Of a stretch of DNA of 64,000 nucleotides, positions 1 to 8,698 are shown piece by piece. The first letter of the stretch is position 1. Every line of letters starts with the position of its first letter. Made by a program: the position numbers and the translations under genes. The notes under the pieces are model-generated. The model was not told the DNA's origin and did not search any database. It saw nothing but the letters and a program-made list of their open reading frames with translations. Source of the DNA: Kitasatospora aureofaciens (GTDB lineage: Bacteria; Actinomycetota; Actinomycetes; Streptomycetales; Streptomycetaceae). The stretch lies in the NCBI RefSeq assembly GCF_001188955.3, contig NZ_JPRF03000002.1:175497-239496 (forward strand). The letters run 5' to 3'.

Positions 1-1
1 T

Positions 2-475
2 CGAGCTGCTTACTGGCTGATCGTCACGACTCACATCGTCCCCTGGCAAGTAGCTGACGCTGACTCGAGACAGCTTCTCAGGCCGGTGCCACAGCAAACC
101 ACCACCAGCCCGATGGGCATCGTGAGGGCGGCCCGGAACCGCGGAACCGACGCCAAGTGCCTGGGGAATTACGTGACGTTTGCCCTGGGGAATTGCGTGA
201 CCGTTGACACAGACCGACAACCGGTTGACGGCGGCCGCCTGCCCGGCCTCGACCGCCGCGCCGCCGAGCGCGTCCGGGGACAGCCGCTGCTGCCAGCCGG
301 CCGCGACCACGATCGACAGCGGGAGATCGTCCGGGTCGAGCACGACGGTCACCGAGCCGGTGCGGTCGGTGCCCTCGGAGCGCTGGGGGAGGATGTCGCG
401 GGTCACGGCGAGCGCATCGGTGAGCTCGCCCAGAAAGGCGCTCATCTGCTGCAGCTCACCCAACGGGTCGTTCAT
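2..475 (-). pseudogene. YbaB/EbfC-like protein, 5' part, runs off left edge
   Basis: The frame is open from an ATG at 475 to the left edge, about 158 codons. The first ~90 residues (MNDPLGELQQMSAFLGEL, then a beta segment GSVTVVLDPDDLP and LSPDALGGA) have the size and pattern of Streptomyces YbaB/EbfC-type nucleoid-associated proteins: helix, strands, helix. Below about position 205 the frame enters a tandem repeat that looks like an IS21-type end, and the residues stop looking like that family. I infer a gene whose 3' end was replaced by a mobile-element end. The family match is by eye; the tail is unlikely to be native. Confidence 0.45.
161..208. repeat. Two tandem 24-bp units, IS21-end-like
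   Basis: CTGGGGAATTACGTGACG at 161 is followed exactly 24 bp later by CTGGGGAATTGCGTGACC at 185. Arrays of short repeats at the ends are typical of IS21-family elements, where IstA binds. No transposase is present in the visible flank, so this is read as a solo end. The assignment is inference. Confidence 0.45.
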
Positions 476-540
476 GGCACAGGCCTCTCCATGCCGTCTG
501 AGCGAGTCTCAGCGGCGATCGTCTACGTGGTTTGAGCCGG

Positions 541-933
541 TCAGGAGCGCGTGGCTGCCGTTGGGGTCAGCTGATTGCGCAGCAGGGTCAGTGCGACGAC
601 CGCACCGAGAAGCAGCCAGCCGCCGGAAGAGACGAGGGAGTCACCGAAGAAGAGAGCGGCAGCGACCACCGCCGCAAGGCCGATGGCTCCGCCTACCACG
701 GCGGACGCACCCCGCAAGCCGCGTACTGACACAGGGCGGCGCACCGCGACAAGCACGGCCGCTGCGGTGACAACGGCCAACAGGTACAGCGCCGCGTCCA
801 CCCACCAGCCAGGCGCCCATGATCTGCCCCGCCAAATCGCGAGAGGACAGAGCAGCAGCGGACATTCAGCCATCAGCCCGAGTAGCACGATCGTGGTTCG
901 GTCGGCGTGCTCTGATCGAGCCTGGTTGCTCAC
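541..933 (-). CDS. Small integral membrane protein, unknown function
   Basis: 130 aa from a GTG start at 933 with a G-rich stretch upstream. There are about four hydrophobic segments: residues ~15-35 (IVLLGLMAECPLLLCPLAI), ~43-63, ~73-95 and ~104-118, with basic residues between them, so a polytopic membrane protein is likely. I recognise no family motif. It stands alone between the YbaB-like fragment and a helicase relic, and nothing indicates its regulation. Confidence 0.6.
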   Translation of the reverse strand: MSNQARSEHADRTTIVLLGLMAECPLLLCPLAIWRGRSWAPGWWVDAALYLLAVVTAAAVLVAVRRPVSVRGLRGASAVVGGAIGLAAVVAAALFFGDSLVSSGGWLLLGAVVALTLLRNQLTPTAATRS

Positions 934-999
934 GTGGACCCCCGTCTCCGGACGTCACTATACAGAGCCAGAACGGACCGTTGCGAGGCGAACCGTGAG

Positions 1000-1060
1000 T
1001 GCCGACGGGAAGCTGACCAAGCAGCAGACCGCGCTGCCGGACGCCCTGCACGCCGCCTGA
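1000..1060 (+). pseudogene. 3'-terminal relic of the SF2 helicase gene
   Basis: The last codons before the TGA at 1058 read DGKLTKQQTALPDAL. This closely matches the C-terminus of the intact helicase ending at 47600 (DGKLTDHQTALLDAL). Only about 20 codons survive, with no start, so it is debris from a second copy of that module. Confidence 0.6.
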
Positions 1061-1136
1061 GTCCGGGCCGGGAGCGGGGGCGCACCCGCCCCCGGCCCGG
1101 GGCTAGCATGCGCGGCAGCGGACCGAGGGGGAGCGG

Positions 1137-1790
1137 ATGGTCGATTGGGACGGCGTGGCGGAGCGGGGCGTCTACAAGGACGTCCACCAGGCCGAGCGGG
1201 ACCAGCTGTCCGATGCGGCGCACAGGGGCGACTGGCCGGCCGTGCTGGCCGCCGTCGCGAAGTCGCCTGGCCTGGCCAACACCCGTCGTGTCGGCGGCCG
1301 CAGCGGCTGGGCGCCGCTGCACCAAGCTGCCTGGCACAACGCCCCGGCCGAGGTCGTCCGGCAGTTGTTGGATGCCGGCGCCTGGCGTACCCTGCGCTCG
1401 ATGGAAGGGGAGCGCCCCGCCGACGTCGCCGTCCGGCTCGGCCGAGACGCCCTGCTGCCGCTGCTGGAACCGGCGCCCCTTCACCAGGTGCCGGAGCCGG
1501 ACCTGCGGGCGATGGAGCACTTCCTGCACGCGCTGATCCGGGTCCGCACCGAGTACTACGCCGTCAAGACGGCTCTGGTCCTCCCGCAGGTCTGCGTCCT
1601 GACCGAACTGCCCGACACCGAGCTGTGGTTCGGTGTGCCCGGCATGTACGGCGGCTTCGGCATCCGCCTGGAGGAAGCCGCGACCGCGCCCCGCCTCAGG
1701 GTGACCAGCCACTGCCGGATGGTCGGCTATTCAGGCCACACCCACCACATCACCCCGGACAGCTGCCTGCTGGTCGATTCCGGCTGGTAG
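1137..1790 (+). CDS. Ankyrin-repeat domain protein
   Basis: 217 aa. A GGGGGAG ribosome site lies just before the ATG. Residues ~25-110 hold degenerate ankyrin repeats: LSDAAHRGDWPAVLAAVA, then GWAPLHQAAWHNAPAEVVRQLL and DAGAWRTLRSMEGERPADVA, with the repeat signature PLHQAA. The C-terminal ~100 residues (WFGVPGMYGGFGIRLEE) are predicted to be beta-rich. No signal peptide, so cytoplasmic. Ankyrin repeats mediate protein-protein contacts; the partner is unknown. Both flanks are relics, yet this frame is intact. Confidence 0.85.
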   Translation: MVDWDGVAERGVYKDVHQAERDQLSDAAHRGDWPAVLAAVAKSPGLANTRRVGGRSGWAPLHQAAWHNAPAEVVRQLLDAGAWRTLRSMEGERPADVAVRLGRDALLPLLEPAPLHQVPEPDLRAMEHFLHALIRVRTEYYAVKTALVLPQVCVLTELPDTELWFGVPGMYGGFGIRLEEAATAPRLRVTSHCRMVGYSGHTHHITPDSCLLVDSGW

Positions 1791-1839
1791 TCGAACAGGC
1801 ATTCCGCCTCGAGGTTTCACCGGAGGCACCGTCCTGGTG

Positions 1840-1917
1840 GCCGCTGCTGGCCTCTACCAGCTGAGCGACGCCGACCACCAGGCCGTCCGCGATCTCCCCC
1901 GCACCCTTGACCCCGCT
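1840..1917 (+). pseudogene. Relic of the 330-aa module gene
   Basis: Translates as LSDADHQAVRDLPRTLDPA in the middle, nearly identical to LTDDDHQAVRDLTRTLDPA near the C-terminus of the intact gene at 47686-48678. About 25 codons remain. It abuts the 5' remnant of another small gene on the other strand, marking a recombination joint near 1918. Confidence 0.6.
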
Positions 1918-1921
1918 GCGC

Positions 1922-1996
1922 CGGAGCCTGGGGCCGCCGGGTGGTCCTGCTGGTGCGCGGTGCCGGGCGCCGCCGCTGTGAAGTGCGCGTGGTCAT
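1922..1996 (-). pseudogene. 5' remnant of a small membrane-protein gene
   Basis: From an ATG at 1996 the minus strand reads MTTRTSQRRRPAPRTSRTTR, matching the start of the gene at 58618-58833. The similarity stops near 1920 where the 330-aa relic begins, so the membrane segment is lost. Its upstream region is intact and is the uninterrupted version of the IS110 target site. Confidence 0.6.
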
Positions 1997-2271
1997 GATG
2001 GTTCCCCTCCGAGTTGTGGGTGGCTGGACGGACGCGGCCGCACACGATGACGTGCAGTGGTGCGGCGTCCCGGGCAGGGCCGGGGCGGGTCCGTGGCACC
2101 GCACGGTAGGGGAGTGAGCACGCCGGTCAAGCCCCCCGGAAACCCGGCGACAACGCGGGCGACCAGCGTCAGGGCCTACCCGGGAAGCCGGCGGACACTA
2201 CACCGTTCTGGCGGCTGGTCAACCCCCGCCGACCTGCGGAACCACCTCGGGACGACTACACCGGCCCCCTG
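1997..2271. repeat. ~270-bp dispersed repeat, copy 1 (empty IS110 site)
   Basis: Nearly identical to 60264-60531; for example the stretch around CGGACACTACACCGTTCTGG is shared, with only scattered changes and two 1-bp gaps. It lies upstream of the MTTRTS small gene in both places. Here GGTTCCCCTCCGAG (2000-2013) is continuous. In the other copy an IS110 element splits it after TTCCC. I see no gene inside the repeat. Confidence 0.85.
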
Positions 2272-2414
2272 GCGTTAATCACGAGTCGTGGCGTCAGTTG
2301 TTCACGAGTTTGGGAGTCACCCCGAACCACGGACGGGTGATGTTCACGAGTTTCGACGTCATCGGGTACTTGCCAGGTCAGCATCGGGAGTGCTCCCGGT
2401 GAAAGGCCCTGGTC

Positions 2415-2474
2415 ATGCCGCAGATGTCGAAGGTCGAGCTGTACGCCGCGATCCGGCGCGACCACCGCGCCTCG
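2415..2474 (+). pseudogene. IS21 transposase (istA-like) N-terminal fragment
   Basis: Starts MPQMSKVELYAAIRRDHRA, which resembles the N-terminus of actinobacterial IS21 transposases just before their HTH. After about 20 codons the frame continues into unrelated sequence and stops. It lies just inside the left terminal repeats, as istA does. Confidence 0.5.
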
Positions 2475-2495
2475 GCCGGACTTGTCGCGTACGAC

Positions 2496-3118
2496 TCAGT
2501 ACATCGGGTCTTCCTGCGCGGGCTGCCACTTGTCGAATAGCCAACGTGGGTGGGAGGAGCGGAGGTACGTGAGGTGCTCGTCCCAGTTCACAGCTCCCAG
2601 CGCCTGAACCTCTTGCAGCGCGATGCTGCCGGTCGAGTCGATGGTGAACCCCCAGGAGAAGCCGGCCAGCGGCACGACGCGCCGTTCGCTGTCATCCATC
2701 GGTGTCCACGCCAGATAGCTGTGCGCTGTCCAGTCCAGGGAGGCTCGCTCATCCCGTGACGGGGCATCAAACAGGGTGGGATTGGTGCCGAAGAACGCGT
2801 AGGGCGACGGCGCGTCCTCGAAGAGGTAGAACGGGTCCATGTCGAACGCAGCTCCCGCAGAGGAGTTGTCCGTCGACCGCACCAACTGGACCCAGCCGAA
2901 CAGGGCCGGTAACCCTTGCCCGGATAGTCCACCACCGCGGTGCAACACGGGAAGCCGACGGTCGAGGGATGCTTGCCGACCGCAGCAGGATCATCGACAC
3001 GTTCAAGCGTCACCGTTACTGAACCCTGCATGTCATCGCGTAAGAAGGGAATGATCACGACCTCACCCTGCCGCGCGCCCACGTCGGTGACAAGGGCTGG
3101 GATGGCCTGAAAGCCCAC
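2496..3118 (-). pseudogene. Hypothetical protein gene with one frameshift
   Basis: Two overlapping frames join into one plausible ~205-aa protein. The first (from 3118) ends ...TAVVDYPGKGY; the second resumes with ALFGWVQLVRSTD and runs to ...QPAQEDPMY at 2496. A single missing base near 2908 accounts for the break. The C-terminal part is rich in aromatic and acidic residues (MDPFYLFEDAPSPYAFFG). No family recognised, no signal peptide. It lies between the IS21-type ends, so it may be cargo or a later insertion. A sequencing error cannot be excluded. Confidence 0.5.
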
Positions 3119-3269
3119 AGTAGGTGCTGAACGATGTCCGCCGGAGAGCGATTCAGCATGACAGCTTCAGGAGCAGGCGCCCACCGTCCGGTGACGTCAT
3201 TTCTCGTGAACATCGGCAGCACTCAAGATCGCCAACTGCTGCCCGAACCGCTGATCAAACGCTGCTACT

Positions 3270-3710
3270 TCACGTGAACGAAGCCATGCGGCCGGTCTCC
3301 AGCGCGACGACGAACGAGTACGGCCAGCCGGGCATCATCTGGTGCTTCGCTTCGCCGCGGCCGTAGGTGTGGCAGTACGACCGGTCCGAGCAGGTCCCGG
3401 CGTCCGGCCGAAGCCACGGTGAGACGTCCACCGCGAGCACCAGGCGGCCATCGGCAGCGCGCGGCACCGGCAGGCCGGCCAGCGCGGCCCGCAGCCGACC
3501 GATGTCCATGCGGCCCCGGTTCAGCGAGCCGTACAGGGCTCCGTGCCCGCGCCGGTGCTCGGGCGCCAGCGCAAGATCCACCAACGTCTTCACCGGTCCA
3601 TCGGTGCACAGCACCGCGTCGGCCGGTTCGAACAGCGCGTCTCGCCGCCCGGTCAGGCAGTCGTCCTTCGCGGGCGGTCCGTTCGACGTGCGCGCGGTGG
3701 TGGCCGCCAT
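3270..3710 (-). pseudogene. Truncated DDE-type transposase
   Basis: 146 aa from the ATG at 3710. The segment LVLAVDVSPWLRPDAGT followed by HTYGRGEAKHQMMPGWPYS matches the central region of a large actinobacterial putative transposase family, with the first catalytic Asp in DVSPWL. The coding sequence ends at 3270 just before the IS21-type right end, so the C-terminal half and the other catalytic residues are missing. Confidence 0.65.
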
Positions 3711-3719
3711 CTCACTCCG

Positions 3720-4063
3720 GCGCCTCTCACCTCGCGCCGGTGGTGCACGCGACGGGTCAGGCCGGCGGGCGCCTGGCGTTCACGGTGCGGATGCGCGCTG
3801 ACCAGTTCACGATGTCGGCCGGCTCGAAGGAGGACTCGCCGGGTCTGCGGCGCGGGTTCGTTCCGCGCGCGGACGGCACGGAGGAGCGCACCTACGGCTC
3901 GGCCTCCACGGGCGGGTTCGACGCGGTCGAGTGGTCCCAGCGGGTCGCCGAGCACCACGGCGACGTCACCGAGGCGATGCGGGCCTGGCTGGTGGAGACC
4001 GGCCGCGCCGTCGAAGACGCCGACATCCAATACCTCGAAGTCCGCGGCTGGATCTCCGAGTAA
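3720..4063 (+). pseudogene. C-terminal half of a paralogue of the 235-aa module protein
   Basis: Translates as GASHLAPVVHATGQAGGRLA and onward to ...YLEVRGWISE, about 90% identical to residues ~125-231 of the intact protein at 44435-45142. The N-terminal HTH half is missing, replaced by the transposase remnant. The next frame downstream is the helicase start, so gene order matches the intact module. Confidence 0.8.
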
Positions 4064-4116
4064 CACCCCGGACCCCCGGCACCCCAAGACTTGGCAGACG
4101 AAGGAGACGCACCGCC

Positions 4117-4430
4117 GTGGACACCACCACCACACCCGAGACCGCCGTCCAGGCCGGGCCGCTGCCCATCCCCGCGCAACCGACCGCCGGCGCGGGCCTG
4201 GTGAACCCGTTGCCATTGCAATGGTTCCAGAAGGACGCGGTGGCGGCCGCCGTACGGCAGGTGAAGAACGGCGGCCGCGCGACTGTCGTCGCCGCGACCG
4301 GCTCCGGCAAGACCCTGATCGCCGCCGGCTGCGCACGGCGCCTCGCCGCGCGTGGCGTGGTCCTGGTGCCGACGATCGAGCTGCTGGAACAGACGGCGGA
4401 GGCCTGGTCGCTGCGCGGCGGGCGCCGGGA
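4117..4430 (+). pseudogene. N-terminal fragment of a paralogous SF2 helicase
   Basis: GTG start at 4117 with AAGGAG at 4101, the same layout as the intact helicase. It contains the Walker A motif ATGSGKT and continues to TIELLEQTAEAWSLRGG. There is a small in-frame deletion after RRLAA relative to the intact copy. Similarity ends near 4430, where an unrelated reading frame is fused, so motifs II-VI are absent and the gene is non-functional. Confidence 0.8.
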
Positions 4431-4757
4431 ACCTCACCGCCGCGTACTGCCTCTACCTCCACCACATCCGCATGGGCGAGCTGCGCGACGCGGAGCACTG
4501 GTTCCACCAGGCCGCCCGCCTCGACGAAGACGCACCGGCCCCGGTGCCGCCCGCGATGCCGGACCTGCCCGGCTACCCGCACCTGGCGGCGCTGATGGCC
4601 CCGCCACTGCCCGATCCCGCCTGCCTCCCAAGCCCGGACCACGCCCCTGCGCGAGGCCATCGACGGCCTGCCCGGCGCCCACAGCGAGATGTGCGGGCCC
4701 TTCAGCCTGCCGACCGGCGACATCGCCCACCAGCTCCAGGAACTCGCCGCCCACTGA
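4431..4757 (+). pseudogene. Two small gene fragments (TPR-like and unknown)
   Basis: After the helicase break the frame reads AAYCLYLHHIRMGELRDAEH then WFHQAARLD, helical and TPR-like, to about 4628. In another frame 4641-4757 reads TPLREAIDGLPGAHSEMCGP to ...LQELAAH and a TGA. Both look like genuine coding DNA in composition, but neither has its own start. They are debris of unidentified genes. Confidence 0.4.
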
Positions 4758-4820
4758 CCCGCCGGGCCTACCCCACCGACCGCGCGGGCCCAGCCCCGAA
4801 CCCATCCCAGGAGACTCCCT

Positions 4821-4981
4821 GTGCTCACTCACGACCCCGCAATCCTCGCCCTGGCCACCTCGGCCGCCGGCTACCTGGCCACCGTGACCGTCCTCGCGCT
4901 CACCGCGATCGCCGCCCCACCTCGGTCCGCCGACGCGAGGCCCGCACCATCCTGGCCCTGCTGCTCAACCGCAAGCCCTGA
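4821..4981 (+). pseudogene. Small one-TM protein gene, frameshifted
   Basis: GTG at 4821 preceded by AGGAGA. The start reads MLTHDPAILALATSAAGYLA, a single membrane span to residue ~32. A one-base break near 4915 shifts the frame; the other frame continues SVRRREARTILALLLNRKP and stops at 4981. The combined ~53 aa resembles small membrane proteins common near plasmid transfer genes, but function is unknown. Confidence 0.45.
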
Positions 4982-5230
4982 TCTGCCCTATCGAACCCCG
5001 CACGGAACCCGGACGACATCGTTGAACCCGGTCACGCCACGCGCCGACCACCAGGTGATCGGCGCGTGCCTGGCGGTCGACCGAGGTCTCGGGGATCGAT
5101 AGTCCCCCGAGCCGCCGAGCCACTTCAGCACGGGATCACGAGCTGCATCAACACCCCGCATCGTGGAGGAATCGTCAAGACCTGTGGATCGACAGGGGCA
5201 CCGGATGCTCTCCCGCAGTGATCAAGAAGC

Positions 5231-5338
5231 ATGGCTGGCACGGCAGACTCCGATAGGACGGAAAACATCGACGTCGAGATAAATGACCGGGGGATGTCTA
5301 TCACCGGGGCCCAAGCCGACCAAGGCGAGGGCGCGTAA
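5231..5338 (+). CDS. Possible 35-aa acidic peptide
   Basis: An ATG at 5231 opens a frame of 35 codons (MAGTADSDRTENIDVEINDR and onward) ending TAA at 5338. It is acidic and lies 67 bp before the next gene on the same strand. No clear ribosome site is visible, so this is a weak call. Confidence 0.25.
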   Translation: MAGTADSDRTENIDVEINDRGMSITGAQADQGEGA

Positions 5339-5405
5339 CTGCCGTGAGTTAACCTCCACCCGCAGGTGCACCCCGCCCTGCAGAGCGACGGCAGAGGGAA
5401 CACGG

Positions 5406-5933
5406 ATGCCCATCGATGACTTCGACGCGTGGCGAAGCGAACTGCTGGCCACCGGCAATATCGTGCAGGACGCGGACGATTCAGTCCCGCAACCGGAGGC
5501 CGAGCGGCGCTTCCACCGCTACCGCGAACTGGCTGATCTTGTCGACGGCACGGAGGGCCCCAAGGCGGTCGCGGCGCTGGTCAGCTCGATGCAGGCTCGC
5601 CACGACTACGGTGCGTACCAGGCAACACACAGTGCGCTCTCTAGATTTCCCCTTGCTGAACTGGCGCGCGGCATGATCTTGGCGGCGCCCGCTCTGGTGG
5701 CCATGAGCAGAGACCGTGCCGGCGAGGTTCTCCTGCCAGTGGCTCTTGCAGAGACGGCGATCGTTGAGGATTTCACCCATGCTGCCGCTGACCTCGACCA
5801 GCAGATGCGCGATGAGCTGGCTGCCGTCATCGCCAGTCAGGAAGAAGAAGGCGGCTGGTTCGATCGCCCGCGCGCACGCGGTCGACTCCGCGTCGGACCG
5901 TTCGAAGCAACCCTCGCGGATGAGCTGCGATGA
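5406..5933 (+). CDS. Hypothetical helical protein
   Basis: 175 aa. The ATG at 5406 is chosen because GAGGGAA lies just upstream; a longer in-frame extension lacks a ribosome site. Mostly alpha-helical and acidic, with ERRFHRYRELADLVDGTEGP followed by VAALVSSMQARHDYGAYQAT. This could be a HEAT-like or immunity-type fold, but I cannot assign a family. No signal peptide or membrane segment. Confidence 0.65.
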   Translation: MPIDDFDAWRSELLATGNIVQDADDSVPQPEAERRFHRYRELADLVDGTEGPKAVAALVSSMQARHDYGAYQATHSALSRFPLAELARGMILAAPALVAMSRDRAGEVLLPVALAETAIVEDFTHAAADLDQQMRDELAAVIASQEEEGGWFDRPRARGRLRVGPFEATLADELR

Positions 5934-5999
5934 CAGTGGGGCAGCGGATGGCAGGACACGCTGTTCATCGGGAAGCCCCGGGCCTCGGACGAGCAATAG

Positions 6000-6449
6000 T
6001 CAGGGCTTGTGGGTGGGGCTCTCCGGCTCGGCTGCGGTGATCGCGGCTGCTGCGAGTCGGGCTTGTTCGCGCACCTGTGGGTCGGGGTGGCGGAGGAACG
6101 GCTCGATCAGCGTGCTGGCCTGCGGGTCGTGGGTGGCGCCGAGGATGTAGAGGGTGTGTTCGAGGAGCTCGCGCTCCATCGTCGGCATGGCGGCGGCCAG
6201 GGGTTCGACGAGGTCTAGGGGCAGGCGGTGGTGATTGAACGCCTCGCTGATCGAGTTCAGGGCGGACTCGCGGACCTTGGTCACCGGTTCGTTGACGGCC
6301 AGGCTGACCAGGCGTCCGACGACCAGGTTGGCGGTGTCCGTGTCGAGTGCGGTGCCGCGCAGGAGATCCCCGAGGGTGTCGGCGGCGACATCCCGACGGT
6401 TCGGACCGCGGTGGGTCAGCGTTTCCAGCGCCGCGAACATGTCATTCAT
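6000..6449 (-). CDS. HEAT-repeat-like protein
   Basis: 149 aa from the ATG at 6449. This start overlaps the TGA of the upstream transposase as ATGA, with GAGGTGG just before it inside the transposase gene. Residues ~30-140 form paired amphipathic helices with HEAT character: VTKVRESALNSISEAFNHHR and DPQVREQARLAAAAI. HEAT proteins act as scaffolds; no partner is visible. Translation is probably coupled to the decayed transposase, an odd arrangement. Confidence 0.65.
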   Translation of the reverse strand: MNDMFAALETLTHRGPNRRDVAADTLGDLLRGTALDTDTANLVVGRLVSLAVNEPVTKVRESALNSISEAFNHHRLPLDLVEPLAAAMPTMERELLEHTLYILGATHDPQASTLIEPFLRHPDPQVREQARLAAAAITAAEPESPTHKP

Positions 6450-7306
6450 GCCGCCACCTCGGATCGCTCGACCAGGACGCCGTTCTCGAAGCGCCCGCCA
6501 GCGCGGACCAGGGGCACCAGGTTGGCTCCGGTGATCGCGCGCCATCGTGCCTGGGCGGACTCGACGAGCTTGAACACCATCGCGAGCGCGGCCGTCGGGC
6601 TGCCGGCACCGCGGGTGACCTTGGTGCGGAGCTTGACCGTGGAGAAGGTCGACTCGATGGGGTTGGTGGTCCGCAGGTGGATCCAGTGCTCGGCCGGGAA
6701 GTCGTAGAACGCGAGCAGTTCCTCCCGGTTGTCGGTGATCTTCGCCACGGCCTTCGGAAACTTGGCTTCGTAGGTCTTCGCGATCGCCTCGATCGCCTTC
6801 TCAGCATGGGTGCGGGACTCAGCGTTGTAGATCTCCTGCATGGCCTTCACCGCGCCGGGCTGCGCGGACTTCGGCAGGCAGTTGGTGACGTTGCGGGATT
6901 GGTGAACCCAGCACCGCTGCGGCCTGGCGGCCGGGAACACCTCGCCGAGCGCCCGCCAAGGCCCATGGCGCCGTCGCCGACCACCAGTTCCGGGTCGCGC
7001 ATGCCGCGTCGGCGGCAGTCGCGCAGCAGGTCGGCCCACGACTCGGTGGACTCCCTCAGGCCCTCGGCCAGGGCGATCAACTCCTTCGTGCCGTCCAGCC
7101 GAACACCGAGCAGCACCAGTACGCACGAGTGGGCCTGACCAAGGCGGATCTTCGGGTGCACGCCGTCGGCCCAGTACCGACACGCCGCTTGTCCAGGCCG
7201 GATGATTAACCGGCACCCGCAGAGCTCCCACCAGCAGGGCGAGCGCGCTGCGGGAGAGCAGGGCGTCGGCCTGCTCCTGCTGCGTGATGCGCACCGCGGT
7301 GTCCAC
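6446..7306 (-). pseudogene. IS256-family transposase, degenerate
   Basis: Segments in different frames rebuild a Mutator/IS256 transposase. DGVHPKIRLGQAHSC (first Asp) and DPELVVGDGAMG (second Asp) are in one frame, near 6960-7160. VKAMQEIYNAESRTHAEKAI and TNPIESTFSTVKLRTK (catalytic Glu) to the end are in the frame closing at 6446. At least one frameshift near 6960 and a missing N-terminal region make it non-functional. No terminal inverted repeats were found. Confidence 0.75.
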
Positions 7307-7547
7307 GGGCCGGGCCTTCCTCCGGTGACCAGGTTGTCGGTCAGTGGGCCGAAGCCCGTGCCGGGGACCGGGCGCGGCGCGCCGGGGTTGGCGGAGGCGG
7401 CGGTGCGATCACACGGTCGGATGTGCGGCGGGGACCGGTTTGAGCGGTCGGCCCCGCCGGGCCGAGGCCTCGGGAATGGCGTGGAGCCGGTCGGGGGAGG
7501 CAGGCTCGAAGGCGGACAGCTTCCTTCGCGATAGGAGGGGCCCGCTC

Positions 7548-7952
7548 ATGTCCACCCGCCGCTCCTTCCGCTCCCAGAACCCCGGCGTCCTCGCGCCGCT
7601 GCTGCGGGTCACCGCCTTCACCGTGCCCGGCCGGGCCGTGGTCGTCCGCCTCGATGGGGACGCCGACCATGACCAGCGCCGGCACCTGGAAGCAGCCCTG
7701 AGCCGTGCGGTTGCCCTACGTCCGCCCCGGCTGGTGATCGACCTCGCCGGCCTGGGCTTTTGCGACTGCACCTGCCTGAATGCCCTGCTCGGTGCCCGCC
7801 TAGCCGCCCAGGCCGCCGCCATCGAACTACTGCTGGCCGCCCCCACCGCACAGGCACGCCGGTTGCTGGAGATCACCGGCACCGATGAGCTCTTCACCGT
7901 CCGCCCGAGCGTGTGCGCCGCCCTCGGCGACGCCGGCGCCGAAGCCAGGTGA
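7548..7952 (+). CDS. STAS-domain protein (anti-sigma antagonist-like)
   Basis: 134 aa. ATG at 7548 with AGGAGG about 10 bp before. Residues ~20-125 have the STAS pattern: VVVRLDGDADHD, then PRLVIDLAGLGFCDCTCLNA and ATAQARRLLEITG-type helices. The usual phospho-acceptor in DSSGL is here DCTCL, so a Thr may replace the Ser. STAS proteins bind anti-sigma kinases of the HATPase type; one such HATPase lies far downstream (36753). It forms an operon with the next gene, 6 bp away. Confidence 0.8.
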   Translation: MSTRRSFRSQNPGVLAPLLRVTAFTVPGRAVVVRLDGDADHDQRRHLEAALSRAVALRPPRLVIDLAGLGFCDCTCLNALLGARLAAQAAAIELLLAAPTAQARRLLEITGTDELFTVRPSVCAALGDAGAEAR

Positions 7953-7958
7953 GACCCT

Positions 7959-8192
7959 GTGAACATGCCTGCGCGGTACGCGATCACCCTGCCCGGCACC
8001 CCGGGCGGGCACGCGCCCCCGGAGGTCGTCGTCGTCCACGCCACGGGCGAGCGGACCGCGGACGGGGCCCCGGTCTACGCCGACGAGGCGGGCACGTTCC
8101 GGGTGGAGATCCGGGCGGGCGCGGCCCGGCCGCTGGACGCCGCGCCCGGAGCCGGACGGCACACCTGTCTGCACGCGACGGCCCTGCCCTGA
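7959..8192 (+). CDS. DUF6296-like small protein
   Basis: 77 aa from a GTG six bases after the STAS stop, so probably co-translated. The beta-rich sequence RYAITLPGTPGGHAPPEVVV followed by YADEAGTFRVEI resembles DUF6296 proteins that I associate with Kitasatospora and Streptomyces. No membrane segment. Function unknown; the family call is from memory of the pattern. Confidence 0.6.
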   Translation: MNMPARYAITLPGTPGGHAPPEVVVVHATGERTADGAPVYADEAGTFRVEIRAGAARPLDAAPGAGRHTCLHATALP

Positions 8193-8698
8193 CCTCCGCC
8201 TGCGGTAGCACGGCCCCAGGTCGTCGGTGTACTCGAAGGTCTACTGCTCTTTGCCCACGGCAGAGAATCGTACGTGCGACCGGATCCGGCACCCGGCTGC
8301 GCCCCGCCGATAGAGTCGGCGATACCTTGATGACCGCCCCGGACAAGTCGGCGATATTTTGATGGCCAGGTCACGGTGCAATAACGCCGAACGCTGCCAG
8401 GCCCACGCGATCCACAGATCGCACGACTCAAGGCCACCAACGCCGATCTGGTCCAGCGGCTGCGGTACCGGGACGGACAGCTGAAGGAGCTTGCCGAGTT
8501 CAAGCTCCTGCCTGCGGGTCGGGTCGGTCTCCACCGACATGCGCGATCGAGGCCCGCAAGGCGATGGAGGGCGAGCGCCCGCGCTGCGAGCTGCGATGCG
8601 GGCAGGCCTCTGCGCAGGCCGTGTCCGTTGCCGCGACGAGCCGCACCCGCCGTGTGGAAGCTTGGTCTCCATGCATTTCGTAGATCGCAGTTGAAGGG
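8193..8698. other. Gap with only eroded coding fragments
   Basis: No frame with start, ribosome site and sensible composition. One stretch near 8416-8500 reads IARLKATNADLVQRLRYRDG in one frame, a helical piece like those upstream of some transposase or recombinase genes, but it has neither start nor continuation. Confidence 0.4.

Larger units (their letters stand above)
2276..3214. mobile_element. Gutted IS21-family element
   Basis: Left end: three related units, each with a TCACGAGT core, near 2279, 2301 and 2342 (the last is GTTCACGAGTTTCGACGTCA). Right end: 3192-3214 is the reverse complement of the third unit with about four mismatches. Between them only the first ~20 codons of an istA-like gene remain (2415-2474). 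The rest is occupied by an unrelated frameshifted minus-strand gene. Multiple terminal repeats are characteristic of IS21; the family call is inference. Confidence 0.55.

Noticed and set aside
2276..3214. A CRISPR-like array from the three TCACGAGT-core units
   Set aside because: Only three uneven units with an inverted copy at the other end; this fits IS21 terminal repeats, not a CRISPR.
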